A stretch of 64,000 bases of DNA from Cymbidium sinense (Eukaryota; Streptophyta; Magnoliopsida; Asparagales; Orchidaceae), in assembly GCA_021442155.1 (NCBI GenBank), contig CM038216.1, positions 85,346,945 to 85,410,944 on the forward strand, in the 5' to 3' direction. Positions 11,810 to 23,569 of the stretch are shown one piece after another. Position 1 is the stretch's first letter; every line of letters starts with the position of its first letter. Both the position numbers and the translations under genes were made by a program. The notes beneath the pieces were generated by a model that did not search any database, was not told the DNA's origin, and was given only the letters and a program-made list of their open reading frames with translations.

Positions 11810-12010
11810 GAGCAATCGTAAGCCCTAAATTAAAACTTGAACCCTAAACCTAAATCCTAAACTGTAAACTTATAAATAAAAAAATTAAAAATATTAAAAA
11901 GACTTCACACTAAACCCTAAACCGTAAAACTAACCCTAAACCCTAAACTATAATCTCTAAAACCTTAAACCCCATATCTGAAACCCTAAACCCAAAACCC
12001 TAAACCTTAA
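11810..12010 (+). repeat. Degenerate (CCCTAAA)n array
   Basis: The last telomere-like stretch before the composition changes to AACTAATAA words at about 12,010. Confidence 0.85.
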
Positions 12011-14290
12011 GCCCTAATAATAAACAAACAAACACTAAACTAAACTAACCAAAACTAAAACTAATAAATAATAAACTAAAACTAATAAACTTAGAATAAA
12101 TAAAAATTAATAATAAATAAAAACTAAAACTAATAAAACAAACTAAACTAAACTAACTAAATAATAACTAGAAATTAGATGAACTAATAATAACAAAAAC
12201 TAACTAAATTAATAAACAAACTAATAACTAAATTAAACATAAACAAAAAAACTACACTAATGAAATAACTAAAAATAAACTAAACTAATAATAACTAATA
12301 AAAAACTAAAACTAATAATAAACTAAATAAAACTAAAACTAATAATATATAACTAATAATTATAACTAATAACTAATAAACTATTAAACTAACTAACTTA
12401 AAAAAACTAACTAATAAAACTAAACTAATTAATAAATCAACCTAAACCCAAATAAATAATAAACACTAAAATTAGACTAATAAACTAATAATAATAACTA
12501 ATAATAAACAACTAAATAACTAACTAAAACTAAACCCTAAACCTAAACTAATAAACCATAAAAATTAACTAATAAATTAACATAATAATAACTAAACCTA
12601 ATAAACCAATAATAAAACACCTAACTAAAAAAATTAATAATAACTGACCAATAATAAACTAATAAACTACTAACTAAATAAAGAAAAATTAACTAATTAA
12701 CTAAACTAATAAACCTAATAAATAAACTAATAATAATAATAATAAAACTAACTAACAATAACTAATCTAATAAAAATTAATAATAATAATACTAATAATT
12801 AATAACTAACTAACTAAATTAATAAACTAATAATAATAAAACTAACTAATAAATAACTAAATAACTAAACCCTAAACCCAAACTAAATAAATAAACTAAA
12901 TAATAATAATAAAAAAATAATAATAAACATAAATTAATAATAATAATAAATTGAAAAAACTAATCTAAAACTAAACTAATAATAAACAACTAACTAAACT
13001 AATAATAATAATAATAAACAATAAATAACCAATAATAACTAATAAAAAAAGTAAACAATAAAATAAACTAAAAAATTAATAATAATAAACTAAGAAACCT
13101 AAACCTATAACTAAAATAATAAAACGAATAAACTAAACTACTAAACTAACAAATAAACTAATAAAACTAAACTAATAAAACTAAACCTCTAACTAAAACT
13201 AACTAAAACCTAAATAATAATAAAACCATAAACTAATAATAATAACTAGCTAAACTAAATAAATAACTAACTAACTAATAAACTAATAAACTAATAAACA
13301 AACTAGCTAAAAAACTAATTAATAAAACTAAATAATTAATAGATAAACCTAAACCTTAATAAATAATAAATATTAAAACTAAACTAATAAACTAATAATA
13401 ATAACTAATAATAAATAACTAAATAACTAACTAAAACTAAATCCTAAACCTAAACTAATAAACCATAAAAACTAACTAATAAATAAACATAATAATAATT
13501 AATAAAAAAAACTAACTCACAATAACTAAACTAATAAAAACTAATAATAATAATAACCAGTAACTAACTAACTAAACTAATAATAATAAAAATAATAATA
13601 AACTAACTAATAAATAACTAAATAACTAAACCCTAAACCCTAACTAAATAAATAAATTAAAATAATAATAATAAAACTATTAATATTAAATATAAACTAA
13701 TAATAATAAACTAAAAATAATATTCTAAAATAAAACTAGTAATAAGCCAACTAACTAAATTTAAAATAATAATAAATTATAAATAACTAATAATAACTAA
13801 TAAAAATTAAACCATAAACTAAACTAAAAAATTAATAATAATAAATTAATAAACTTAAACCCACAAATAAACTAAAAAATTAATAAATAAACTAACAAAA
13901 CAAAACTAATAAAACTAAACCACTAACTAAAACTAACTAAAACTTAAATAATAATAAAACCATAAACTAATAATAATAATAAACTAAACTAAATAACTAA
14001 CTAACTAACTAATAATCTAATAATAACTAACAAATAAACTAAAACATAGTAAACCATAAGAAATAAATAAACTAAATAAAGTAATAAACTAAACCTAACC
14101 CCACCCCCCCACCTAAATTAACCTAAAATAATAATAACTATTACTAAACTAATAACCTAACTAAATCTAAACTAACTAAGCTAAACATAAAACTAATAAT
14201 AAACTAATAATAACGTAAAACTAATAAAACCTAATAATAACTAATAAACACTAAACCTAAAACCTAAACCCTAAAACTAAACTAAACCCT
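12011..14290 (+). repeat. AACTAATAA-type low-complexity array with internal duplication
   Basis: About 2.3 kb made almost only of A, T and isolated C, with AACTAATAA, AACTAAAT and TAATAATAA words. It is clearly different from the AAATAAA/CCTAAA blocks, although CCCTAAACCC islands remain. A segment from about 12,450 recurs from about 13,358 (offset ~907), and a segment from 12,851 recurs at 13,612 (offset ~761). This indicates one ~0.9 kb tandem duplication with a later ~145 bp deletion in the second copy. No open frames of note. Confidence 0.8.
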
Positions 14291-14461
14291 CTTATTGAGC
14301 AATTTTGGGATCCCTCACATTCTTGGTGAGTTTTTGAGTTCTTTCTCTCTTCGATTCCTTATAGATTGCCGGCCTTGGGCCGATCTCGACCTGTTCTTAT
14401 CATGGTACCATGACTCATGGCGTCGACTTCTTGAAATCCATGGGGTAAATCCCTTGTGTCG

Positions 14462-16265
14462 ATGGATCCTGCTAGAGCATCAGATTTTTTGGGTAGCCCT
14501 ACCTCTAAATTACTAGTTGTTACTAAATCTTTCAAAGACGCTTTAGCTGGTAAGAATTCCTCCATCGAGCCTCCTTTGAATTTGCTTCATAAGACTTTTA
14601 AAGATACTCCAATAATTATGATTTCAGATGAGGATATTAAAAGATTAACTCAGCCTTTTGCTTTTTCTTTCATTGGAAAGTTTTCATTTAAACGGCCAAA
14701 GATAAAAGATATTCGTTCTTTTTTTGATAGCTTAAATTTATCTGGTTCTTTTTCTATTGGGCTGATTGATGCAAGGCATGTTCTAATTAAACATTCTAAT
14801 GACCTTGATTACAGAGTAATTTTTTCTAGGCATTCTTACTATGTTTTTAATTGTCAAATGCATATTCTAAATTGGACGCCTATGTTTGATGTTAATGAAG
14901 AGTCTCCTATGTTCCCATTTGGATTTATTTAAATAACATCAGGATTCATCTATTTAATTATCAATGTCTTTATCCTATTGGGTTTATTTTTGGTTGGCCT
15001 TTGCAAGTTGATCAAGCAACAGTTGCATCTTCTTGATCGTCTATTGATAGAATTCTTGTAGAGATTGATATTACTAAAAAATATCCAAAAGAAATTTAGT
15101 TGGGTTCAAACAAATGTGATTACTTTCAAAAAGTTATTTTTGAGAACTTTCCCATTTTTTGTAATCATTGTAAGATTCATAGGCATGAAATTTCTGAATG
15201 CTTTATTGCTCATCCCACTCATAGGAAGAAATCACCAGCAAGAATTCAATTGTTGGAAAATCTAATGATTCTCTCAAGTCGGATAATAGAAAATATGCTT
15301 TTCAAAATTTTGATGTTTTGCAAAACCAAATTAATGAATCTTCTGAAAAAGTTTTACTTATTAATGATTTATCTAATGTGAAAGGTAATTTTGATGTTTT
15401 TCAAAAATTTTTAACTAATAATCATGCTCTAAGTGTTTCTTTAGATGATTTTGTTAAAGGGAAGACTTTAGAGGCTGTGGTTAATGATTATAATGGTTTG
15501 CATGTTGTGCAAAAGTCCCTTCATAATGATGGTTCGAATATTATTGATGCTAACACCATTTCTTCCAATCAGTTGGATGTTGTTTCTCTTTCTCCTATGT
15601 CTGCTTTAGATCAAGGGAAAGAGACTATATCTTTGCCTTCTTTGATTAAGAATTGTGGTGAAAAGAAAGTTCTTATTTTTGATATTTTAACTTCTAGTCA
15701 TGATAATCTTTTTAATATTGGTGATCTTTCTTTTAAAAAATAAGATTTAGATACTTGTGACAATTCTCTCATTGTGAATAGTTCTATTTCAGTTCAAAAT
15801 GAAGGTTTTTCTATGGATGGTAATTCTGTTCAGAATTTTGGTAATATGCTATGTGTTTCTAAGGGATTTGAATCTTATTATAATCCCTTACATGAAGATT
15901 ATACTGAAAATTGGGATTCTGCTTCTCTTGCTTCTTTTATGAATGAAGACAAAGAGGATACTCTTTAGATTTCGTTGGAAGGTAAAAATATTGGTAATTG
16001 TCTTTTTAATAAAGCTATTTTTTCTCTTTCTTTAACTTCTAATTCTAAAATGCATACTATTTTTGATTTTCCTTTGTCTAATGCTATGGATGATTATGAA
16101 TGCTCTTATTTGAAATTGATAGCTTCTGCTGATCCCTATGCCTTTTATAACAATAATGATTCATTTTCAAATGGAGATTTTTTGGAGAAAGGACATGGTT
16201 ATAAAACTATTTATAAGAAGAAAAAGTGTTCAGATTATGCCCCTCCCAAGGGTAACTCATTTTAA
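14462..16265 (+). pseudogene. LINE-2 ORF1 (DUF4283-like gag with CCHC knuckle)
   Basis: The ATG at 14,462 opens MDPARASDFLGSP. A DUF4283-type RNA-binding region follows, with SGSFSIGLIDARHVLIK and VFNCQMHILNWTPMFDVN. A CX2CX4HX4C knuckle reads FCNHCKIHRHEISEC at 15,160-15,201. The Asp/Asn/Ser-rich tail stays in one frame from 15,318 to the stop at 16,263-16,265. Breaks: a stop at 14,930-14,932, frame changes between 14,932 and 15,318, and stops at 15,741-15,743 and 15,966-15,968. The function known for this family is binding the element RNA for retrotransposition. Confidence 0.83.
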
Positions 16266-17561
16266 AGCTTCTTGGAAATAATCTCTCCTGTCCTTGGAAG
16301 GTTTTTTCCTTTGGATAATTTTTTCTCTGTTGGCTGAGCTTTTGTTGTGTGTTTTCTTGCTATCTGGAGTATTGGCTTCTTGGCTAATTTTCCTCCTTTT
16401 TTGCTTGGGATTTCTAGCTTCCTGTGTGCTTAGTTTTTTTTGGTGCCCTTTGACTGGTTGGTTTTGTGCTAGTGGTTTTGTCCCTATTGGCTTGCCTTTC
16501 TTTAGTTGGTTCTTCTGCTCTCTTTTTTGGTGGTAGGTTGGGCCTTTTGTCCTTAGCATGTGGTATGTCCATTGGATGGGTGTTTCTCTAGCTATTTATT
16601 TTATCTATTGCTAGCCTTCTTCTTTTTGTCTATTGGTTGGTTTGGTCCACTTGCTCTTTCCTGAGCTATTTTTCTTGGGTGCTCTATTGTGTGGCTGCTC
16701 TATTGGTTATTTCCTTTCCTTTTTTTTGGTGCCTTGGTGGCTTTGGATTGGTATTATTGTGGGCTCTGTTGGCTTTGTCTTTGAGGGCTCTTTTCTTCTT
16801 ATTTTTTTTGGATTGTGAGCTTCTTTTCTCCCTCTTTTTTAAGTGGTGTTCATATTTTGTTTTGTTGGGATTGCCTTATGTTAATTTTATCTATTGGTCT
16901 CCTCTCTCTTTTTGTTTCCTTAGCCTCACTTATTGTTTGGTTTGGTGGCTATTATGATAGGTTTATATTTTTCTTTGGTTGGGATGGCTATGATCATATG
17001 ATGGATTTTTTCCTTGATATTTTTATGGCAGGTGACTTTTCTTATTTGTAACCCTTCATTGAAGTTGGTTACACTTAGGATTTGATGCCCCTCATTATTG
17101 TGATTATCCTTCTTTTCTCATATCTCAACCTGAGTTGTTTTCTCTTTATATTTTTTGATCTCCTTCTGGCTGAGATTTCTTGCAGGTTGTAAGTTCTCTT
17201 TTTTAGTTGGTCTTTTCATCTTCTTGGAGGGAGCTGAAGTCTTACTAATGGTCTTTTTTTTCTTAGAAGGCTGGAGTTGTTTTAGTTGCAGGTTGCAGGT
17301 TTCCATTTCTTATGGATCTTCATCTCTTTCGAGGTTCTTTTGGAGCTCCATGGATTCTTCCCCAATCTTGCCTTTTGCTTGGCTTTCTTAGTTTTGTCTT
17401 TGTTGTTTTTCTTTATTGCTCTTTCATTTATTAGTTTAGGGACTAAACTCTTTAGGATTCTCTTGTTCTACATTTGAGCAGTAGTTTCTTATTTTCTTGA
17501 GTTTAGTCTCTAATATGGTCTTCTTGTACTTATTTTTCTGAGCAATAAATTCCTTTTAGTT
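16266..17561 (+). other. LINE-2 3'UTR
   Basis: A T/G-rich tract of the same style as the other LINE 3'UTRs, but about 0.7-0.9 kb shorter. Open frames within it encode Leu/Phe/Trp-rich hydrophobic strings with no domain. I read them as composition artefacts. Confidence 0.7.
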
Positions 17562-17569
17562 AAAAAAAA

Positions 17570-17711
17570 CTCTAAACCCTAAACCCTAAACCTTAAACCC
17601 TAAAAACCTTAAACCCTAAAGAATAAACATTAAATCCTAAACCCTAAACCCTAAACTGCAAAACCCTAAACTCTAAAATGCTAAACCCTAAACCTAAACC
17701 CCCCCAAACCC
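17570..17711 (+). repeat. Short (CCCTAAA)n array between LINE-2 and LINE-3
   Basis: About 140 bp of telomere-like repeats separate the A-tail of LINE-2 from the 5' end of LINE-3. The array ends in a C7 run just before the GC-rich LINE-3 5' end. Confidence 0.9.
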
Positions 17712-17858
17712 GAGCGCGGCGCTCTCTGGTGATTGCATTTTTCCCTTCCTCCGATTATGATTTCCTTGTGGTTTGGTCGATTTCTGATCATTCTCGATTG
17801 ATTTCTTTGATCATTTGTCTCTGATTGGTCTCTGATGTGAGTTTCTATTGCTCATTCT

Positions 17859-19303
17859 ATGGCGGAGGAACGCTTATGATGCAGCCATGCTTCTCCATCT
17901 TGGAGGCGTCGGCTAGGGCATCAGAATTACATGGAATTGTGGATCCAAAAACATCCGCTACTATGCCTGCAGTTAAGTCCTTTAAGGATGCATTATCTAG
18001 TAAGAACCTTTCCCCTATTGCTTCGGTGAATTTAATCTCGACCTCATTTCATAGCATGCCAGCAATTGTGTGTTCGGATCTAGATGTGGAAAAGTTGGCG
18101 AAGCCTTATGAATTCACTTTAGTTGATAATTTTCCTTACGACGGCCAACTCTTGATAACATCCGATCTTTTTTTTATAGCCGTAAACTTTCAGGTGCTTT
18201 CACTATTGGATTGATTGATCCAATGCATGTTTTAATTCAGTCTCTAATGACTTAGATTATTCAAGAGTTTTTGCACGTCGCTCTTACTTTGTGTTTAATT
18301 GTCAAATGCGACTTCTAAAATGGTCTCCTCTTTTTGATATAAAAGTTGAATCCCCAATTGTTCCTATATGGTTAGTTTTTCCTAATATTAGAATACATTA
18401 TGTTAGACATCAAGTTCTCTTTGCGGTTGGGGCTCTCTTTGGTCAGCCTCCTCAAATTGATCAGGCCACCACGGTGAGATCACGACCTTCTGTTGCTCAT
18501 ATTTTGATTGAAATTGATATCTATAAAAGCATCCTAAAGAAGTTTGGATTAGCTCTGAGAAGTTCGGTTATAATCAAAAAGTTGAATTTGAGAATTTTCC
18601 TATTTTCTGCACACACTGTAAAATTTATGGCCACGATCATTCTGAATGTTTTGTATTGCATCCACAACTTAAAAAGAAAAATTTGCCTGATCCTAATCCT
18701 ACTCTATGAAATGATAAAGTCAGTAAATTTACTTATGTTCCTAAGATCACTCAAAATGGGAATCCTACACTTGCCCCTACTCCTTTTTTATCCACTGCTT
18801 TGTCTAATGGAGAGCAATCTGAGCAAGTTAAAGACACTACTAATGAGGTTCTTGAGGAGGCAAATGATAGCTTGATTATCAATCCTTCTAACTATAATAA
18901 TTTGACTCCTTATGAAATTACCTTGATTCAGTCTAACCTACTCCTCTTGGCTATTGAACCTGAGGAGACTCATATGATCCTTAGTGGTGATTTGAAAGGA
19001 TATTTAAGGTTGGAAGAAAATCTGAAAAAAATTTTTGGAGCTGATCCTTTGATGATGGAACAAAATTTGAAAACTAATTCTGAAACTGATCTGAAAATCT
19101 GTGCTATTAATCGCTTCAAAACCTCTCCTTCTCCTACTCTTGAGAGTGATATGCATGCTAACCCACTCTCTCAGCTTAATTCTGAGATTGAGGAAAGGGA
19201 AATTACCATTAGAAATGCTTTGACAGATACAGGTCCTATTTTGAATATCACAAATCAGTCTCTCTCAGATGGTGATTCTTTGGACAAAGATAGACCTTTT
19301 TAA
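17859..19303 (+). pseudogene. LINE-3 ORF1 (DUF4283-like gag with CCHC knuckle)
   Basis: A start at 17,859 (MAEERL) hits a stop at once; the main frame resumes with MMQPCFSILEASARASE at 17,877. Conserved parts are KSFKDALSSKN, GAFTIGLIDPMHVLIQ (another frame), FNCQMRLLKWSPLFDIK, QIDQATTVRSRPSVAHILIE and the knuckle FCTHCKIYGHDHSEC at 18,608-18,650. The acidic C-terminal tail runs 18,800-19,303 in the knuckle frame. At least two frameshifts (around 18,200 and 18,560-18,600) break it. It matches LINE-2 ORF1 in order and motifs. Confidence 0.83.
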
Positions 19304-19466
19304 ACTAATTTAAAAAAAAAGCACTTAAAGCAAAAATGTTTACTAATAGCTCACTAGAACTACTAGATCTTCCCTAACTACCCATAAATAAATGTTTCTA
19401 TTTCCCTTTTCTTCTTGCTTTCTTATATCTTTAGTTACCTATTTTTTTTTCTTTTCTTATTTTATT

Positions 19467-22400
19467 ATGATCAACTTACTTATTTGGAATGTTCGAGGTA
19501 TTGAGACTCTCATTGTCCACAACCATATTAGAAGTCTCTACTGTATTCATAACATAATCTTACTTGTTATTATTGAACCTTTCATACACTCTTCTAGGAT
19601 CAACCATGTTGCTAGAACACTCAGCTTTCACAACTTCTTTTATAATATTAGCAATAAAATTTGGTATTTTTGGAGTGATTTAGTCAATATATCTATCCTT
19701 GATGATCTTCAACAATTGGTTAATGTCCACATCTCATTGGGTGATTTCTCTACTCTAGGTTCCTTTATTTATGCCTCTTATAATAAAGCAGGTAGGAACA
19801 TCCTTTGGGACAATTTAAGAACCTTTGCCTCCTCGATCAACAAACACTGGTTGGTAGAGGGTGATTTTAACACTATTCTCTCTTCATCAGAAAGAAGGGG
19901 AGGTTGCTCTCCTAACATTCATTCCATGGAAGAATTTTTTAATATAATTCTTGACTACAATCTAATTAATATTGGCTATTCAGGTTTGGATTATACTTGG
20001 CATAACTCTAGACTCTGGCAACGGCTAGACAAGATCTTTTTAATTCTCTCTGGATCAATCAATGTCCTCATACTTCAGTTGTGTATTTGAGCAGAACTTT
20101 GTCTAATCATGCTCCACTTTTGATATCTCTTAGAAATCCCTCTAATAGATTAACCTACCCTACCTCTTTCAGATTCCAAAATATGTGGATCCAACACATT
20201 GATTTCTTAAATGTTGTCTCCATCAACTGGGTGGCCCCCCTTCACCCTGATAATTCTATTAAAGGCATGATTTGCCTATGGCTTAAGCTTAAAAGGCTTA
20301 AACAAAACCTTAATTGGTGGAACAAGCATGACTTTAAAAATCTCTTTGCCAATATCAAAAACATGGAATAATTGGTTTGTTCTCTTGAAAATGTTATTTT
20401 GACTGATTCCACTAAACTTGAGGACTTGAATTAAGCCAAAGATAACTTGGTTAGCTATCAGAATATGGAAGAAACCTACTGGTGACAAAAGGTTGCTAGC
20501 AAACATATTACTGATGGCGACAGAAATACCAGATATTTCCATGCTCTTTCCCAAAATAAAGAGAACATTAAACTCTATTAAAAAAATTAAAAGTGATAAT
20601 GACAACTGGATCACTGACAATAATGATATTAAAGATTCTATCACCCATCATTTTAAAAACATATTGAATAAGAACTTTCCTTTAGAAGCTATCTCCAACT
20701 CTCACTTGATTCCCTCAACAATTTCTAATGATGACAATCACTTGCTTAGTATGGTTCCTACGGAAGCTGAGATTGGTAGAATTCTTAATAGCATGAATGC
20801 TAAATCTTTTGCTGGCCCTGAAGGCTACACAACTCAATTTTTTTAGCATTATTGGCCTATTATTTTGTCTGGTTTAGTCGATGTTGTCGTTGATTTCTTT
20901 AATGGAAATCCCTTACCTAGATAATTTTCTAGCACTTCCATTATCCTCATTCCTAAAATTAATAATCCTGAATCTTGGGGCGATTTCAGACCTATCAGCC
21001 TTTGCACCTTCTTTCATAAACTAATTGCTAAATTGATTGCCAATAGAATTAGTCCTCTGCTTCCTATAATTATTTCCCTCAACCAAACTAGTTTCATTAA
21101 AGGTAGAGCTATATCTGATAACATTCTTCTTGCCTACGAGCTGATTCATGATCTGGATGCTTCTATTAGATGTGGTAACATCCTATTCAAATTGGACATC
21201 TCTAAAGCTTTTGACAACCTCTCTTGGAATTTCCTCTTCCAAATTCTTCATTTGTTTGGTTTTTTTGATAAATTTATCTACCTCATTAAAAATTGTATTA
21301 GAAATGTTTGGTTCTTTGTTATCCTGAATGGTGAGGCCTTAGGTTTCTTCCCTTCTATGCATGTCTTGAGACAAGGGGATCCCTTGTCTCCCTCTCTTTT
21401 TATTATTGTTGTTGAATATCTTTCAAGGAGCTTTCATGACCTTTTGAATAATAATCCAAGAATGTCTTTTAGAACTCAAGGTGGTTTTCCTGTCTCTCAT
21501 CTTAGTTTTGCTGATGATTTCATTATCTTTTGCAATGCCTCTATTCATCACATTAAAAATATTAAAAAAATTTTAAATAAGTTTGGAAATGAAAGTGGTC
21601 TCTTTCTTAATGAAGGCAAAAGTTGTTTCATTCCTTCCTCTAAAATCTCTAGTAATAAGATCAACAAAATCTTGAGAATCACTAATTTTCAGCAACAACT
21701 ACTTTCTATTAAATATCTTAGTGTTCCTCTTTTTAAAGGTCAGAAAAGATCACATCATTTTGATGAGTTAATCCAAAAAATCTCTAATAAAATTTCTGTT
21801 TGGGAATTTCATTTACTTTCATTTGGTGGTAGGCTCACTTTGATTAAGAGTACCCTTAACTCCATGCCTTTATATCTTATTCAAACCATTATGCCGACCA
21901 TTTCTACCATTAACAAAATTGAGCGCCTCCTTAATAAATTCTTCTGGGTTCTAACAATTCTACTAAAATAATGCATTGGACCTCTTGGTATAAAAGCTGT
22001 GGAACTCTTGCTGAAGGTGGGCTTGGCTATAAGTCAATAAGTGAAGCTATCACTACTTTTTTTTATAAACTTTAGTGGAATTTTAGAAGCAACAATAGTC
22101 TTTGGGCTCAATTCATGACTGCTAAATATTGTCAGGGTAAGCACCCTCTCATTTTCCTTTACAAAGTGAGAGATTCTCATGTATGGAAAAGACTTTGTTC
22201 CATCAAATGGGAGACTGAATCCTTAATTTCTTTGGGGATTAACTCTGGGACTTCCTTCTTTTGGCAAGATAATTGGACTGTAAGTGGCTCTATTGATGAT
22301 TTATTTTTTACCCACTCCATTGCTGCTATTAAAGTGAACTCTTTCTGGTAGATTAATAAGTGGAACAATAGTAAGCTTACTGACTATATCCATATCTCTC

Positions 22401-23569
22401 TTTTAGATAAGCTTACTACCATCCCTATCATCCCTAGCAATCATGATCAGATTCTTTTTCAGCTTTCTCAAAATGGTGACTTCAACCTTAAAGATGTTTG
22501 AATTTATATTAGAGAAGCTCATGAATTCTCTAATGTGTTTTTTAAACTTTGGATTAACACTATCCCTATTTCTTACTCTATTCTAACTTGGAGAATTTTG
22601 AAAAATTTCATCCCTGTTGATTCCTTGATGTGGGGTAAAGGTTTTGACTTACCTTCAAAATGCTGCTGCTGCTTTCACATTGAGAATGTCAATCTTGTAT
22701 TTGTTAATGGAGCCATTGCTTCCAAACTTTGGGTTTGGTATGATGAATTTTTTAATATTGACAAATTCAATGGCTCTTTAACTCTTTATCAACTTCTAGA
22801 GGTTTATTTTGAAATCTCTATTAAAGGTCACATTAAAGTGATAACTGCTATCACTCTTATATGGTTCATATGGATGGACAGAAATGATGCAAAACATCGT
22901 GGGATTCCTATGAACCATAAGAGGGTAATTGCTAGAATTAAAGATAAAATACGTGTTTTATTTAATGTCAATTTAATTAACTACAATCAATTTAAAGGTT
23001 GTAAATTTGTGGCCAATAAACTGGGTTTTAACCTGCCGGACCATCCCAACTGTAAAGATGATAAGCTTATTTATTGGAAAAAACCTCATGATAATATTAT
23101 TAAAATTAAAACTAATGGCTCCGTTTCTCAAAATGCTTCTGGCTATGGTGGCATTTTCAGAAACCTTAATGGTAAAGTTTTATGTGCCTTTGTTTATCCT
23201 CTTACAACATGTTATGTTCTCTTTGCTGAGCTAATGGTTGTTAATGAAGCTATTGAGATTTTCCTCCAAAAAGGTTGGCTCAATATTTGGATTGAGGTGG
23301 ATGCCCTGTTGCTAATAGATCTGTTGACTTCCACCAAAGTGGGAAATTCAGAATTGTACTACCTCCTAAAGCATACTAGAGCTCTCCTATCTCAACTCTA
23401 TTTTAAAATAACTCATGTTTGGCGTGAAGGTAATGCGTGTGCTGATTACCTTGCTTATCTAAGTGCTAGATTAGATGGAATGAAATTCTTTAATCAGCTT
23501 GCACTTCCTAAATATTTGCGTGGATTGGTTAATTTGGACAATGCTGGACTTCCTTATCTCAGAAACTAA
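19467..23569 (+). pseudogene. LINE-3 ORF2: endonuclease, RT, RNase H
   Basis: The likely start at 19,467 gives MINLLIWNVRGI, the N-terminal motif of AP-type endonucleases. Then come IIEPFI (catalytic Glu), VEGDFNTIL, LDYTWHNSR, RLDKIFL and SNHAPLL, where the usual SDH Asp is Asn. RT motifs are DFRPISLC, LDISKAFDNLSW, LRQGDPLSPSLF and LSFADDF (FADD at 21,506-21,517). A zf-RVT-like region with FFWQDNW follows near 22,260. RNase H (about 23,080-23,500) has KIKTNGSVSQN, with Asn instead of the first Asp, then AELMVVNEAIE and REGNACADYLAYL. There are frame changes near 20,085, 20,380-20,490 and 21,960, and stops near 20,846, 20,920, 22,350 and 22,500. Confidence 0.9.

Larger units (their letters stand above)
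14291..17569 (+). mobile_element. LINE-2: ORF1-only LINE without ORF2
   Basis: A 3.28 kb element between telomere-like flanks. It has a ~170 bp 5'UTR, an ORF1 of about 600 codons with breaks, then directly a ~1.3 kb T/G-rich 3'UTR and an A-tail (17,562-17,569). Nothing resembling the endonuclease, RT or RNase H is present. Its ORF1 is clearly related to LINE-3 ORF1 but diverged, and the 3' end shares words with the other LINEs (TTGAGCAGTAG, GTAACCCTTC-TGAAGTTGG). It is either an internal deletion derivative or a gag-only lineage relying on other LINEs for reverse transcription. Confidence 0.83.

Noticed and set aside
16257..16559. Lys/Gln-rich minus-strand frame antisense to LINE-2
   Set aside because: Lies in the LINE-2 3'UTR on the opposite strand; its composition mirrors T/G-rich sense DNA.
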